Origin: Microbacterium forte
GTDB taxonomy: Bacteria; Actinomycetota; Actinomycetes; Actinomycetales; Microbacteriaceae
Direction: 5' to 3'
DNA length: 64,000 nucleotides
Assembly (NCBI RefSeq): GCF_031885415.1
Contig: NZ_CP116871.1
Location: 620,001 to 684,000 of the forward strand
Notes under the pieces: model-generated
Database searches by the model: none
Seen by the model: the letters and a program-made list of their open reading frames with translations, nothing else
What the model was told of the DNA's origin: nothing
Made by a program: the position numbers and the translations under genes
In this document: positions 28,755 to 36,817 of the stretch, piece by piece
Layout of the letters: each line of letters opens with the position of its first letter
Position numbering within the stretch: the first letter of the stretch is position 1

Positions 28755-29579
28755 ATGACGAACACAGGGTCCCGAGCACCTGTCCGACAGTGGATCTCGA
28801 CGAAGCCCCCCACCCCTTTGGCATGGAGCGTGTTGTTCGCGGAGCTCACCGAAGGTGAGTCAGCCCGGCAGTGGGGGTTGGCGGCCGGCCTGTTCATAGT
28901 TCATCATCGCCGCCGGCATGCCCATGGACCTACATTCAGCGAGGTGTTCGAGCACCTACTTCCGGAGACCCGCGGCGTACCGTCCCACGCCGTCGAAGAC
29001 TGGACCGGGCAGGACTGGTATCTGGCTCGGCATCGATTCCGGATGGCGGTGGTCTTTGCATGGAGCCGAATGGGCTACGTCGACTACGACCCGGGGGTTG
29101 CGAGGAGCCTTAGGCCCGGCCGCCGGCTGACTGGGCTGATTGAACGGAACGAGCGCATCCGTTCTCTCGCAGGAGAACCGACGCCGCCCGAATCGAAGGC
29201 GCTGCAACGCGCCGCGATGAATGCGTCTCTGAATCCCGAGCAAGCGGTGACGAGGCTTCATACGACGCGACGCTTCATCGACCGCGCGACGAAAGCCGGT
29301 TTTCTCCACGCGGTCGAGGTCGCCGATAACGAGGTTCGCTACCCTGCCTGGCAGTTCTCTCCCGATCGAAACAAGCCCGTCGTGGATGGCGTTCGCCTCA
29401 TCGCGTCCTCCATACCCGCTGAATGGACTCTCGCCACGATCCACCGATTCTTCACCACTCCGCGCGCCGGTCTCAAAAGTAAACGGCAGGCGCAATCACC
29501 GGTGCGCTGGCTGAATCTGGGAAGAGATCCGGGCGCCATTGCGATCATCCTCGAGGGGTACTCGTATGACATCGGGTGA
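28755..29579 (+). CDS. Element protein A, DNA-binding-like, paralogue of the next gene
   Basis: 274 residues, family not recognised. The N-terminal half is tryptophan-rich and helical (WSVLFAELTEGESARQWG). The C-terminal half shares an order of motifs with the next protein: an AlpA/MerR-like helix-turn-helix (TTRRFIDRATKAGFLHAVEV) ending in RYPAWQF, a segment with ASSIPAEWT, and a C-terminal VRWLNLGRDPGAIAIILEG that recalls the Xre/MbcA/ParS toxin-binding domain. The start may instead be ATG 28743. It is divergent from the XRE gene and overlaps the next gene by 14 bp. Role in regulation, partition or toxin-antitoxin is inference. Confidence 0.6.
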   Translation: MTNTGSRAPVRQWISTKPPTPLAWSVLFAELTEGESARQWGLAAGLFIVHHRRRHAHGPTFSEVFEHLLPETRGVPSHAVEDWTGQDWYLARHRFRMAVVFAWSRMGYVDYDPGVARSLRPGRRLTGLIERNERIRSLAGEPTPPESKALQRAAMNASLNPEQAVTRLHTTRRFIDRATKAGFLHAVEVADNEVRYPAWQFSPDRNKPVVDGVRLIASSIPAEWTLATIHRFFTTPRAGLKSKRQAQSPVRWLNLGRDPGAIAIILEGYSYDIG

Positions 29580-30195
29580 ACAGTCGGAAGAAGTCCGCGC
29601 GGAGACTGCTGCAGAGGATCAATCGGACACACACGAGGCAGTGTCTCCGGAAGAGATTGCGGCTTCCCTCAGCCACCTCTTCGAGGTGGCTGCCGAGCAA
29701 GGACGCGATTGGAAGCTCATCGACGCCTTGCTGATCACCATCACGGAGTTCATTTCCGAAAAAGGGAGAGATGTGCTCACGCCTATCGACTCATCTCACC
29801 CAGAACAGCGCCTGCGGCCAGAGTTCAAGGCGCGCATCAAGGCCATCGTTGATTCCTTCAGCGACGACGAGGCCGCCGCCTTCCTATGCATCGGAACGCG
29901 GCAGGTGAGAAGACGCGCACACAATCGCAGCTTGTTCTTCTTCACTGTCGGAACCAGGCGCCGTTACCCCGCGTGGCAGTTCGACGAACGAGTGGGCACC
30001 GTGCCCGGGGTGCGAGATGTTGTGCTGGCCATCCCCGACGGATGGCGACCTGAGCAGAGTCATGCGTTCATGACGAGTGTCGGGTTAGAGCTCGATCTGC
30101 GTGGAGAACGCATCACGCCGCACATGTGGCTAGTCGAGGGTTGCGATCCAGCTCGAATCGTTGATCTCATCCGCGACCGCGAGCAAAGCCAGTGA
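29566..30195 (+). CDS. Element protein B, paralogue of protein A
   Basis: 209 residues from ATG 29566, which has GAGGGG 7 nt upstream and lies inside the end of gene A. The first 60 residues are acidic (EEVRAETAAEDQSD). From about residue 100 it parallels protein A: IGTRQVRRRAHNRSLFFFTV, then RRYPAWQF, VLAIPDGWRP and HMWLVEGCDPARIVDLIRD. The last segment again resembles the Xre/MbcA/ParS-type domain. A strong hairpin follows 85 bp after the stop. Function not known. Confidence 0.62.
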   Translation: MTSGEQSEEVRAETAAEDQSDTHEAVSPEEIAASLSHLFEVAAEQGRDWKLIDALLITITEFISEKGRDVLTPIDSSHPEQRLRPEFKARIKAIVDSFSDDEAAAFLCIGTRQVRRRAHNRSLFFFTVGTRRRYPAWQFDERVGTVPGVRDVVLAIPDGWRPEQSHAFMTSVGLELDLRGERITPHMWLVEGCDPARIVDLIRDREQSQ

Positions 30196-30280
30196 GAGTT
30201 CCAGGAATCGTCGCAATCGAGGTCGACAAGCGCGCCGCTGCAAGCGCGGGCTACTGCAACCAAGGGGCGCGGGATGACTT

Positions 30281-30302
30281 CGGGCGCCCTATTGGGCGCC
30301 CG
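30281..30302. terminator. Perfect GC-rich hairpin at the SRAP break point
   Basis: CGGGCGCCC-TATT-GGGCGCCCG, a 9-bp stem with a 4-nt loop. It lies 85 bp after gene B and overlaps the point where SRAP similarity begins. It may be a terminator or a recombination end. Confidence 0.65.
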
Positions 30303-30727
30303 CCTTCAGTGCTGCGAGATGCATCGTTCCCATGAGGGGCTACTTCGAGTGGACCGGCGACAAGACCCCGAAGACCCCTCACTTCCTGTACGGCGACGGG
30401 CTGCTCTCGGCCGCCGGTCTCACCTGGTCGATGGAGCTGCCGAACGGCGAGAAGTCCCGCCGGCTCGTCGTCATCACCCGCGAAGCGCGCGATGCCAGCG
30501 GCGAGGTGCACGACCGGATGCCTGCGTTCCTGACGCCCGATACCTGGGATGCCTGGCTGACGCCGGAAAAACTCACCGGTGACCGGAAGACTGAGACCCT
30601 GGCGATGCTCGAGCACACCTCGAGCGACGTCGCCTCCACCACCCGCGAGCACATCCGGGACCGGAAGGTCAGCAACTCGCGAACCATCGACCCTACTGAC
30701 CCGACTCTGCTGGAGCCCTTCGCATGA
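30303..30727 (+). pseudogene. SRAP (YedK/HMCES-like) protein, N-terminus missing
   Basis: SRAP proteins form a covalent bond with abasic sites in single-stranded DNA through Cys2 of a conserved MCGR start. Here similarity begins at FSAARCIVPMRGYFEWTG and continues through LSAAGLTWSMEL, VVITREARDASGEVHDRMP (with the conserved histidine) to the end. The first ~100 residues, including the catalytic cysteine, are absent; an in-frame stop lies just upstream of the hairpin. ATG 30332 could start a shortened protein but it would lack the active site. The stop overlaps the next gene (ATGA). Confidence 0.8.
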
Positions 30728-30966
30728 CGGGGAAGAAGCGTGAGTCCCTCACTGCCCCGGAGATCTTCTGGACGATCATCGCCATCGGCGGAGTCGTGCT
30801 CTTCGTGGTCGGGGTGGTGCTGATGGTCAACGGAGAGCCCATCAGCTGGCTCACGTTCGTGAGTACGGTGCTGACGACTTCCCTCGCTGTCGGCGCGTTC
30901 GTCGCCAGTCGCCGCGATCGCCGCCGGCGCAGCGCCTCACCTGCGGCTCCGGGACAAAGCGAATAG
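30724..30966 (+). CDS. Small two-helix membrane protein
   Basis: 80 residues with two membrane segments (IFWTIIAIGGVVLFVVGVVL and FVSTVLTTSLAVGAFVAS), a short polar loop and a basic Arg-rich tail. The start overlaps the stop of the SRAP remnant, suggesting that they were one operon before the truncation. Function unknown. Confidence 0.6.
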   Translation: MTGKKRESLTAPEIFWTIIAIGGVVLFVVGVVLMVNGEPISWLTFVSTVLTTSLAVGAFVASRRDRRRRSASPAAPGQSE

Positions 30967-31293
30967 CCCCGGAGCCCACGACATCTATCTTAACGGGACG
31001 CGTGATTCCGCGAATTCTCGGGAGTCACGGCGGGGCCGTGCCCTCTACGTGCACTCGTGAAAGAAGGGTACCTTCTCTCACGGCGGGACCGTGGCACGTT
31101 CTGATTCTACCGCTGGTGCCTGCGGCCTTGAATGGATCTGCGCGGCGAGCTTGCCCGGTTGTCCGCTCGTCCCCTCGGCGTAGCCCGCTCCATCATCGAG
31201 TCCGCTCGAGATGGCCTCACATCGATGATTCCAAGAGGTTGCGACTGTGGAGCCGACTCGACCTCGTCCACCTGCGAATACCGCCGTCACGAC
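30967..31293. other. Intergenic region with two related hairpins
   Basis: No gene seen. Two copies of CACGGCGGGRCCGTG (31026-31040 and 31079-31093) can each form a 5-bp hairpin, and between them AGAAGG-GTA-CCTTCT (31063-31077) forms another. They lie between convergent genes, so transcript termination is the simple reading. Confidence 0.5.
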
Positions 31294-32916
31294 TTACTGG
31301 TCGAGGTCATGTTGTCGGTCCGCTGTCGAGGGGGACTTCTCGGCAGTCTTGATTTTCTCTTGAGGCTCCAGGCGCTCCTCGAACAACAGGCGCCAGAGCG
31401 CGGCGCGAAGCAGTGGGGTGGGCGCGGCGCGTCCGCCTCCGGGCTTCATGCCCGGACCAAGGCGGGCGTTTTCATAGTTCAGTCGCGACCGTTCCTCGGG
31501 TGTCAGTGGTGAGTGCACTTCGACGTACTCCCCACCCGGTAACCGCACGATCCGTCCAGTCTCGAATCCGTGGAGCATTAGGTGTCGATCCTTGCGCTGC
31601 AGACCAATCGCGATCCGGCGCGTGAGCACAAATGCGATCATGGGCCCTAGGAGGACCGTTACCTGAAAAAACTGGATGGTCTGTTCGAGGCCGATAGCGA
31701 ATACTGTGGCGAGCAGATCGGCACTGGCGGCCCCCCAGAGGGCTCCGTAGAAAACAATCGCCGCGACGCCTATGGCAGTGCGGCCCGGCGCGTTCCTCGG
31801 CCGATCGAGAAGATGGTGGTTCCGGTTGTCGCCGGTGATCCATTCTTCGAGGAATGGGTACGATACGACGAGCAAGAGAAAGAGCGCCACGACGGTTAGC
31901 GGAACGAGCACCGCCAATGTCCACGTGCGGCCCAGCCACTCGACCTCCCACCCGGGCGGCACGAGTCGCAAGGCCCCGTCTAGGAAGCCGGTGTACCAGT
32001 CCGGTTGGCTACCTGCCGATGCGTCCCCCGGAGACGAAGGCCCGTACAACCAGATGGGAGCGATCGTGACTGTTGCGGAAATCGCCATGATGAGTCCGCT
32101 AACGACGAGGAACAGTCCTCCGACGCGCATCGCCATCTGAGGGAAAAAAGGGATCCCGACGATATTCTGCTCCGAGCGGCCGGGGCCTGCGAACTGCGGG
32201 GCACCATGACGGTAGCCAGAGCGGATGCGAAGGATCAAGAACAGGACGAGCACGGCCGGGAAGACGAAGACATGCAGGGGGTAAAGGTTCTCAATGATCC
32301 GACCGGGGAAGGCACCGCTGAACACTAAGTTCGATAGCGCGGTTCCGACGAACGGGATGCCGAGCGCGATCCCTTCCGCTATGCGCAATCCCGTGCCGGA
32401 GAGAAGGTCGTCAGGTAGCGCGTAGCCACTCCATCCCGAGGCGAGAGCCATCGCGAAGACCAGGAAGAGCAGCACCCAGCTCCCTCGTCGCGGACGACGG
32501 AAGGCACCGGTGAAAAAGTTCACGAGGATCTGCAGGATGATCGCGGCGGGGAGCAGGAGGCCAGCCCAATGATGGGCCTGGCGCATCAACAGCCCTCCGG
32601 GCACTTCGAACGACAGGTAGAGCGTTGAGGCATAGGCCGCGGACATCTCTATGCCGACGAGGGGTGGGTAGCTCCCCGCATACGTCACGGGAGCGCTGGA
32701 CGCGTCGTACCCGAACATGAGGAACACACCGGTCACGAAGAGGATGACGAGGCAGGCCATCGACACCACCCCGAATAGGTTCGACCAATGCAGCGGTGCC
32801 GATCTACCCCGGAGATCGGTGAGGGCCTCGCGAAGACGGCGTCCGGCTGCGCTCTCGCGCATCGTTGCCGAGAGTCGATCAGTCAGGGAGCCGTGGTGTT
32901 CGCTCGAGAAGTTCAT
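31294..32916 (-). CDS. Solitary QcrB-like cytochrome b with missing heme bH ligands
   Basis: 540 residues, same length and layout as actinobacterial QcrB, the cytochrome b of the bc1-aa3 supercomplex, with about eight membrane helices. Conserved: RQAHHWAGLL, FFTGAFRRPR, GYALPDDLLSGTGLRIAEG, SAGSQPDWYTG at the quinol site, and GLQRKDRHLMLHGFETG. The bL ligands are present (His115, His215), but the bH positions are Gln129 and Arg230 instead of histidine. No qcrA, qcrC or cta genes are near. ATG 32916 is the family start; the frame runs on to 33150. It may be a resistance decoy, a sensor or a non-respiratory derivative. Confidence 0.88.
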   Translation of the reverse strand: MNFSSEHHGSLTDRLSATMRESAAGRRLREALTDLRGRSAPLHWSNLFGVVSMACLVILFVTGVFLMFGYDASSAPVTYAGSYPPLVGIEMSAAYASTLYLSFEVPGGLLMRQAHHWAGLLLPAAIILQILVNFFTGAFRRPRRGSWVLLFLVFAMALASGWSGYALPDDLLSGTGLRIAEGIALGIPFVGTALSNLVFSGAFPGRIIENLYPLHVFVFPAVLVLFLILRIRSGYRHGAPQFAGPGRSEQNIVGIPFFPQMAMRVGGLFLVVSGLIMAISATVTIAPIWLYGPSSPGDASAGSQPDWYTGFLDGALRLVPPGWEVEWLGRTWTLAVLVPLTVVALFLLLVVSYPFLEEWITGDNRNHHLLDRPRNAPGRTAIGVAAIVFYGALWGAASADLLATVFAIGLEQTIQFFQVTVLLGPMIAFVLTRRIAIGLQRKDRHLMLHGFETGRIVRLPGGEYVEVHSPLTPEERSRLNYENARLGPGMKPGGGRAAPTPLLRAALWRLLFEERLEPQEKIKTAEKSPSTADRQHDLDQ

Positions 32917-33028
32917 GGGCCCTCGGTTCTCTATCAGATAGACCATCGCGAGATTTGGATGTGGCGTGGAAGTGCATTTCGCCGTGATAGTCGAACCGCG
33001 TTTCCCTGCTGGGCTTACAGATGCGCGC

Positions 33029-33090
33029 GATAGGAATCCGCCGATCGCGCCTGCCATATCGCCGTTGCCGAGAATCAGGGTCGATGCCAT
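33029..33090 (-). pseudogene. N-terminal fragment of an F420-reductase-like Rossmann protein
   Basis: MASTLILGNGDMAGAIGGFL matches the glycine-rich N-terminus of the NADPH-dependent F420 reductase / NAD(P)-binding family. Similarity stops after about 22 residues and the frame runs on into qcrB without conservation. A C-terminal fragment of the same family lies at 35,668-36,102 on the plus strand. The rest of the 504-bp gap 32,917-33,420 shows no gene and must contain promoters for the qcrB-like and SIR2 genes. Confidence 0.5.
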
Positions 33091-33420
33091 GAAGCTCTCT
33101 TTTCCTGCCTGCCAGTCGGGGCCTCGACAGCAGGCCGCGAACGTTCGCACTGATCTAAGGATGCGTCGACTCCGATCGACGGCGAAGAGTCATTCGACTC
33201 ACCGAGACTCGGTTCCCTGCCTAAACGCTGCGGCGGGCCGCCGGCATGAGGCTGAGTCCTGCATAGCGTCGCCTTCGAGTCATCTGACGGCTAACTTCGT
33301 CCGTCCCACTGGAGAAAATCCTGGAACCCCGCCCCCAGGCCGAGGTCGGAAGCGGATTCGTCTGATTCGGTGCACGGGGCTCTCGCCCGACACCGACGGA
33401 TGGGTGGCTCTGTCGCTACG

Positions 33421-34512
33421 ATGGCGGCTATGGACTCATGGGTCGAAGAAGCTGGAGAGTCCATCATTGTCCTGCTGGGGGCTGGCGCCTCCGCTCCTCA
33501 ACTCCCCGTCTCAACGGAACTAACAGACCTTGTCGTCGGCCACCTCGACACTGTCTACCCAGTGAACGACGAGTCGAACATCGGTCGCACGTGGCACGAG
33601 GTTCGCCGTCGGTTGGCTGGGGTCACCAACATCGAGGAGTACTTCGCCGCCATCGATGCCCTCTCCAAGCGCGATACGGCTATCTCGAGATTCTGGGTCG
33701 ACGAATGGGCCGAGTTCCCATCGATGTCCACCGACCCGGCTCAGCCGCCGACTGTCCAGTACGCAGCCGTGCTCCTTGCTCACCAGGTTCGAATCACCGT
33801 CATGGAGATCCTCACCGCCCGTTCTGGTACAGCTGATGTGTCATACCTTCGTCCCCTCGTCTCAGCGCCTCTGCAGGGCATCATTTCGACGAACTACGAC
33901 CTTTTGATCGAGCGCGCCGCCGACGCTTCCGGGGTGCAGTACTCGACGGGAGCTGCACTGTGGGACGGCGGCATCCGGTGGTTCAATGAACGGCACCCTG
34001 AGGGGGCGCTGAGGCTCCTGAAGGTACACGGGTCCCTCAACTGGCGAACCTCCCATGAGATCATCGGAAGCCCGCTCCCGATCCTCGGCATCGATGAATA
34101 CTCCATCGGGCAACGGGCGCCGGCCGACGTTTTCGCTATGGACGTCTCCATCTTTGGCCTCGGCAACAAGCTGAGGTCAGACCGTGCATATCCAGCGCTG
34201 GTGCGTGAGATCGATGAGGTTCTCGTGGGTGCGAAGCTGCTGGTGGCGATCGGATCCTCATTCTCCGACGTCCACGTCACAGAGCCGATCAGGCGCTGGG
34301 CGGCGCTGAACCCCGGGGCGAGGATCATCATCGTCGATCCGTACCGCACGCACTCGCTCCGACCTCATACCCCGCTTGGCGAGTTGCAGCAGGGCCTGTG
34401 GGATGGGTCCGGATTCGGGGACGAGCCGGGAATGGTCAATCACGATCGGATCAACCGAATGCGCTTTGTTCTCGAGACCGCCTCAGAAGGCATCGCTGAG
34501 CTGTTCGGCTGA
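33421..34512 (+). CDS. SIR2-domain protein, likely defence NADase
   Basis: 363 residues. SIR2 fold motifs are intact: GAGAS at 20-24 for NAD binding, IISTNYDLLIERA with the catalytic asparagine near 158, LKVHGSLNW with the histidine near 193, and LVAIGSSFSDVHV late in the fold. The zinc-binding cysteines of deacetylase sirtuins are absent, as in SIR2 NADases of anti-phage systems. No extra sensor domain is evident, though the 70-120 region may be helical and specific. ATG 33430 is an alternative start. It precedes a nuclease-like gene by 98 bp on the same strand, inside the accessory region, which supports a two-gene defence role (inference). Confidence 0.8.
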   Translation: MAAMDSWVEEAGESIIVLLGAGASAPQLPVSTELTDLVVGHLDTVYPVNDESNIGRTWHEVRRRLAGVTNIEEYFAAIDALSKRDTAISRFWVDEWAEFPSMSTDPAQPPTVQYAAVLLAHQVRITVMEILTARSGTADVSYLRPLVSAPLQGIISTNYDLLIERAADASGVQYSTGAALWDGGIRWFNERHPEGALRLLKVHGSLNWRTSHEIIGSPLPILGIDEYSIGQRAPADVFAMDVSIFGLGNKLRSDRAYPALVREIDEVLVGAKLLVAIGSSFSDVHVTEPIRRWAALNPGARIIIVDPYRTHSLRPHTPLGELQQGLWDGSGFGDEPGMVNHDRINRMRFVLETASEGIAELFG

Positions 34513-34610
34513 CGCCGGCCAGCCAACGCTTTCTGCTCCCGAGGGTACGATACGGACTCTCTTATTGCCAGCGCACTTACTCCGAGCAGTCGCGTCGTAG
34601 ATTCGTTGTC

Positions 34611-35375
34611 ATGACTCCCCCGCGAGAAGAAGAGTACTTGGCTCGCTTCGCCGTCTCGCGCGCCCTGGGGGTCACCGTCGACGCATACGACGACGGCAGC
34701 GAACCGAGCATGCCCGATGCGCTGATCCGGGCGGCCACAGGTGACGAGCCCCTGGAAGTGGTCACGGACACCGACAGTCCCTATCTCAAGCTGCGAGACG
34801 CCTTGAAGAAGCACGGTCGGAAACTCGACACCGAGCCAGGTTCGCCCGCGTGGGAGGTCACCCTCATCCACACCAAGGCGGACCTTCGCCGCGTTCGGCT
34901 CCTGCTACCCCAATTGATCCGCAAGTATGAATCAGAGCTGTTGGCGGATCACGTCCCCGAAGAACTCGAGCACCTCGGCGTTGAGGACGCCCATGCACTC
35001 CCCGGGCAGCGCGGATTCATCCACTTCTCTGCCGCGGGTTGGAACAGCTGGGACTACATCAGCGAGTTCGGCGACTGGCTCGATGGCGTCTTCCGGCGGG
35101 AAGCAGACGTTGCCCAGAAGCTCGCCCGATACGGTGGAACGAGACAGCACGCTTTCGTGTGGGTGACATCCCTGGCGTCCTGGAGCGCACTCGACCAGCT
35201 TGAGGTTGATGAGGAGAACATCCCGCAGCTGCCGAACCGCGAGCCGGATGTTCCCGACACGCTCACCGACATCTGGATCTCGAGCACCCTGGTTCGCCCG
35301 TCACGCGGCATGCTGCATTGGCATCGTGGTCGGGGGTGGTCGTGGGCGCCCCTGGAGTTGTCGGAAGCCATCTGA
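34611..35375 (+). CDS. Unknown protein with PD-(D/E)xK-like N-terminus, SIR2 partner
   Basis: 254 residues, family not recognised. The N-terminal part contains SMPDALIRAATGDEPLEVVTD, spaced like the PD...ExV core of restriction-endonuclease-like folds; a lysine follows at DSPYLKL. The C-terminal half holds AGWNSWDYISEFGDWLDG, HAFVWVTSLASW and a final MLHWHRGRGWSWAPLEL. The nuclease reading rests on a short motif and is tentative; the acidic residues could be coincidental. It has its own possible promoter in the 98-bp gap (TTGCCA ... TAGATT). Confidence 0.5.
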   Translation: MTPPREEEYLARFAVSRALGVTVDAYDDGSEPSMPDALIRAATGDEPLEVVTDTDSPYLKLRDALKKHGRKLDTEPGSPAWEVTLIHTKADLRRVRLLLPQLIRKYESELLADHVPEELEHLGVEDAHALPGQRGFIHFSAAGWNSWDYISEFGDWLDGVFRREADVAQKLARYGGTRQHAFVWVTSLASWSALDQLEVDEENIPQLPNREPDVPDTLTDIWISSTLVRPSRGMLHWHRGRGWSWAPLELSEAI

Positions 35376-35667
35376 AGGCCAGTGCGCGGTGCCTGAGCAT
35401 AAACAAGCGCAGACACTAAGAGGACGATCAGACACTTGTTGTCTGCGCACGTTGCGTGTGAACGGCTAGCCAGGTTGGCGGCCGTTCATAAATTCGGGAT
35501 CCTCGACCCTGGCAGCAACCCTGATCGCACTGAGCCAGCGGTCGTGGCAAGGTACCGAACAAACCAGCGGCTCCCAGGCTCCGGAGCAAGCGTGAAGTTC
35601 ACCCGCTCAGCCTGGGCACGTCTCCCCGCAGAGTGCGTGCGAATCGGCTCCTCAGCCGCAGCGGTGA

Positions 35668-36102
35668 TGTACGAGAGGCGCTGCGCACGAACACATCATC
35701 AGAGATCACAGCGAAGCTCTCACGGGCAAGATCATCATCGACATCAGCAACCCCGTCACCTTCGACCCGCTTGCTCGGGTACGCGCCCCGCAAGGGAGCG
35801 CGGCTGCCGCTCTCGCTGAGGCGCTGCCCGACAGCCGGATCGTCAAAGCATTCAACACCAACTACGCCGGTCATCTGAAGGCCGCAAGTATCGACGACCA
35901 GCCGCTCACGGTGCTCGCTTCATCAGATGACCGCGATGCCGCGGCATTCGTCCTCGATATGGCGAGCCGTGCTGGGGCAGAGACATTTGACGTCGGCACC
36001 CTCGACCGCGCCGAGGCACAGGAGGGGCTGTGCTACCTCCAGATGGCGATCACCTTCTCTGAAGCCAATGCCACCGAGGGCGGATTCGTCTTCATCGGGT
36101 GA
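35668..36102 (+). pseudogene. C-terminal part of an F420-reductase-like Rossmann protein
   Basis: In frame from about 35,700: EALTGKIIIDISNPVTFDPL, DSRIVKAFNTNYAGHL, then the end DAGTLDR-like VGTLDRAEAQEGLC and FVFIG. This is the typical second half of the NADPH-dependent F420 reductase-type family. An in-frame TGA at 35,665 and lack of a glycine-rich start show that the N-terminal half is missing. A matching N-terminal fragment is found on the other strand at 33,029-33,090. The 292 bp upstream (35,376-35,667) contain no other gene. Confidence 0.75.
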
Positions 36103-36180
36103 CCCGCTGCCTCATGACCCGGCAGTCGACATCCACGATGCGCGGTCGATTGAAACCGATCCCCTGAAGAATGGACGCGA

Positions 36181-36663
36181 ATGATGAGCACGCAACAGAA
36201 CAGCGGCGAGAGCGAAGGCTCCGAATCCGCAGCCCACACAGCCGAAGACAGGTTCCTTCAGGACGGCCTGGCGGACCTTCGCAGGGACAGTCTTCGCGAC
36301 GTCGACCTGCCCTCCGTGGACGCGGAGTTCGAGATGGTCGTGCACCGCGACGACGTTCGACGTCACTACGTGGCCAGCCTCGAGGAGTTCGAGGTGGCGA
36401 CGATCGAGTTCAAACAGATGGGTAACCGGGTCGTAATCCTCTCAACGACGGTTGTTCCGGAGTTCCGAGGGCGAGGCATCGCTGTAGAGCTCATCGCTTA
36501 CGCCCTTGACGACGTGCGCGATCGCGGTCTGCTCGTCACCATTTACTGCCCCCTGGTTTCGGCCTACATCAACCAGAATCCGGAGTATGGGGACCTGGTC
36601 GACGCGAGACATCCGGGACATACACCCAGCGACCACCTCCTCACTCGAAGGATCACATCATGA
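36181..36663 (+). CDS. GNAT family N-acetyltransferase (YjdJ-like)
   Basis: 160 residues. A hydrophilic N-terminal extension of about 55 residues precedes a small acetyltransferase core: acetyl-CoA site VPEFRGRGIAVELI, followed by DVRDRGLLVTIYCPLVSAYI and NPEYGDLV, the hallmarks of the YjdJ/GTLF3-type GNATs. Substrate unknown. It starts about 80 bp after the F420-reductase remnant. Its stop overlaps the start of a GAPDH fragment (ATGA). Confidence 0.82.
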   Translation: MMSTQQNSGESEGSESAAHTAEDRFLQDGLADLRRDSLRDVDLPSVDAEFEMVVHRDDVRRHYVASLEEFEVATIEFKQMGNRVVILSTTVVPEFRGRGIAVELIAYALDDVRDRGLLVTIYCPLVSAYINQNPEYGDLVDARHPGHTPSDHLLTRRITS

Positions 36664-36743
36664 AGAACATCGCCGTCTACGGTTTCGGACGTATCGGCCG
36701 ACAGCTTGTGCGCAGCGCGGTGCAGAACTGTCCGATCTCATGA
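36660..36743 (+). pseudogene. Glyceraldehyde-3-phosphate dehydrogenase N-terminal fragment
   Basis: 27 codons: MKNIAVYGFGRIGRQLVRSA, then six further residues and TGA. The YGFGRIGR motif is the NAD-binding start of GAPDH. The remaining ~300 residues are absent. ATG overlaps the GNAT stop, so GNAT and gap were once an operon. The piece marks a deletion or rearrangement end. Confidence 0.75.
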
Positions 36744-36776
36744 AAGTTGTCGGTCGGTGAGACACGACACCCTTGA

Positions 36777-36817
36777 AAAGACGGGCGAGTGCTCTGACGC
36801 CAAGCCTGCCCGTCTTT
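36777..36817 (+). terminator. Rho-independent-like terminator after the GAPDH remnant
   Basis: AAAGACGGGC (36777-36786) pairs with GCCCGTCTTT (36808-36817); the 3' arm ends in TTT and is followed by CTC. 10-bp stem, 21-nt loop. Probably the original gap terminator, left in place after deletion of the gene body. Confidence 0.7.
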
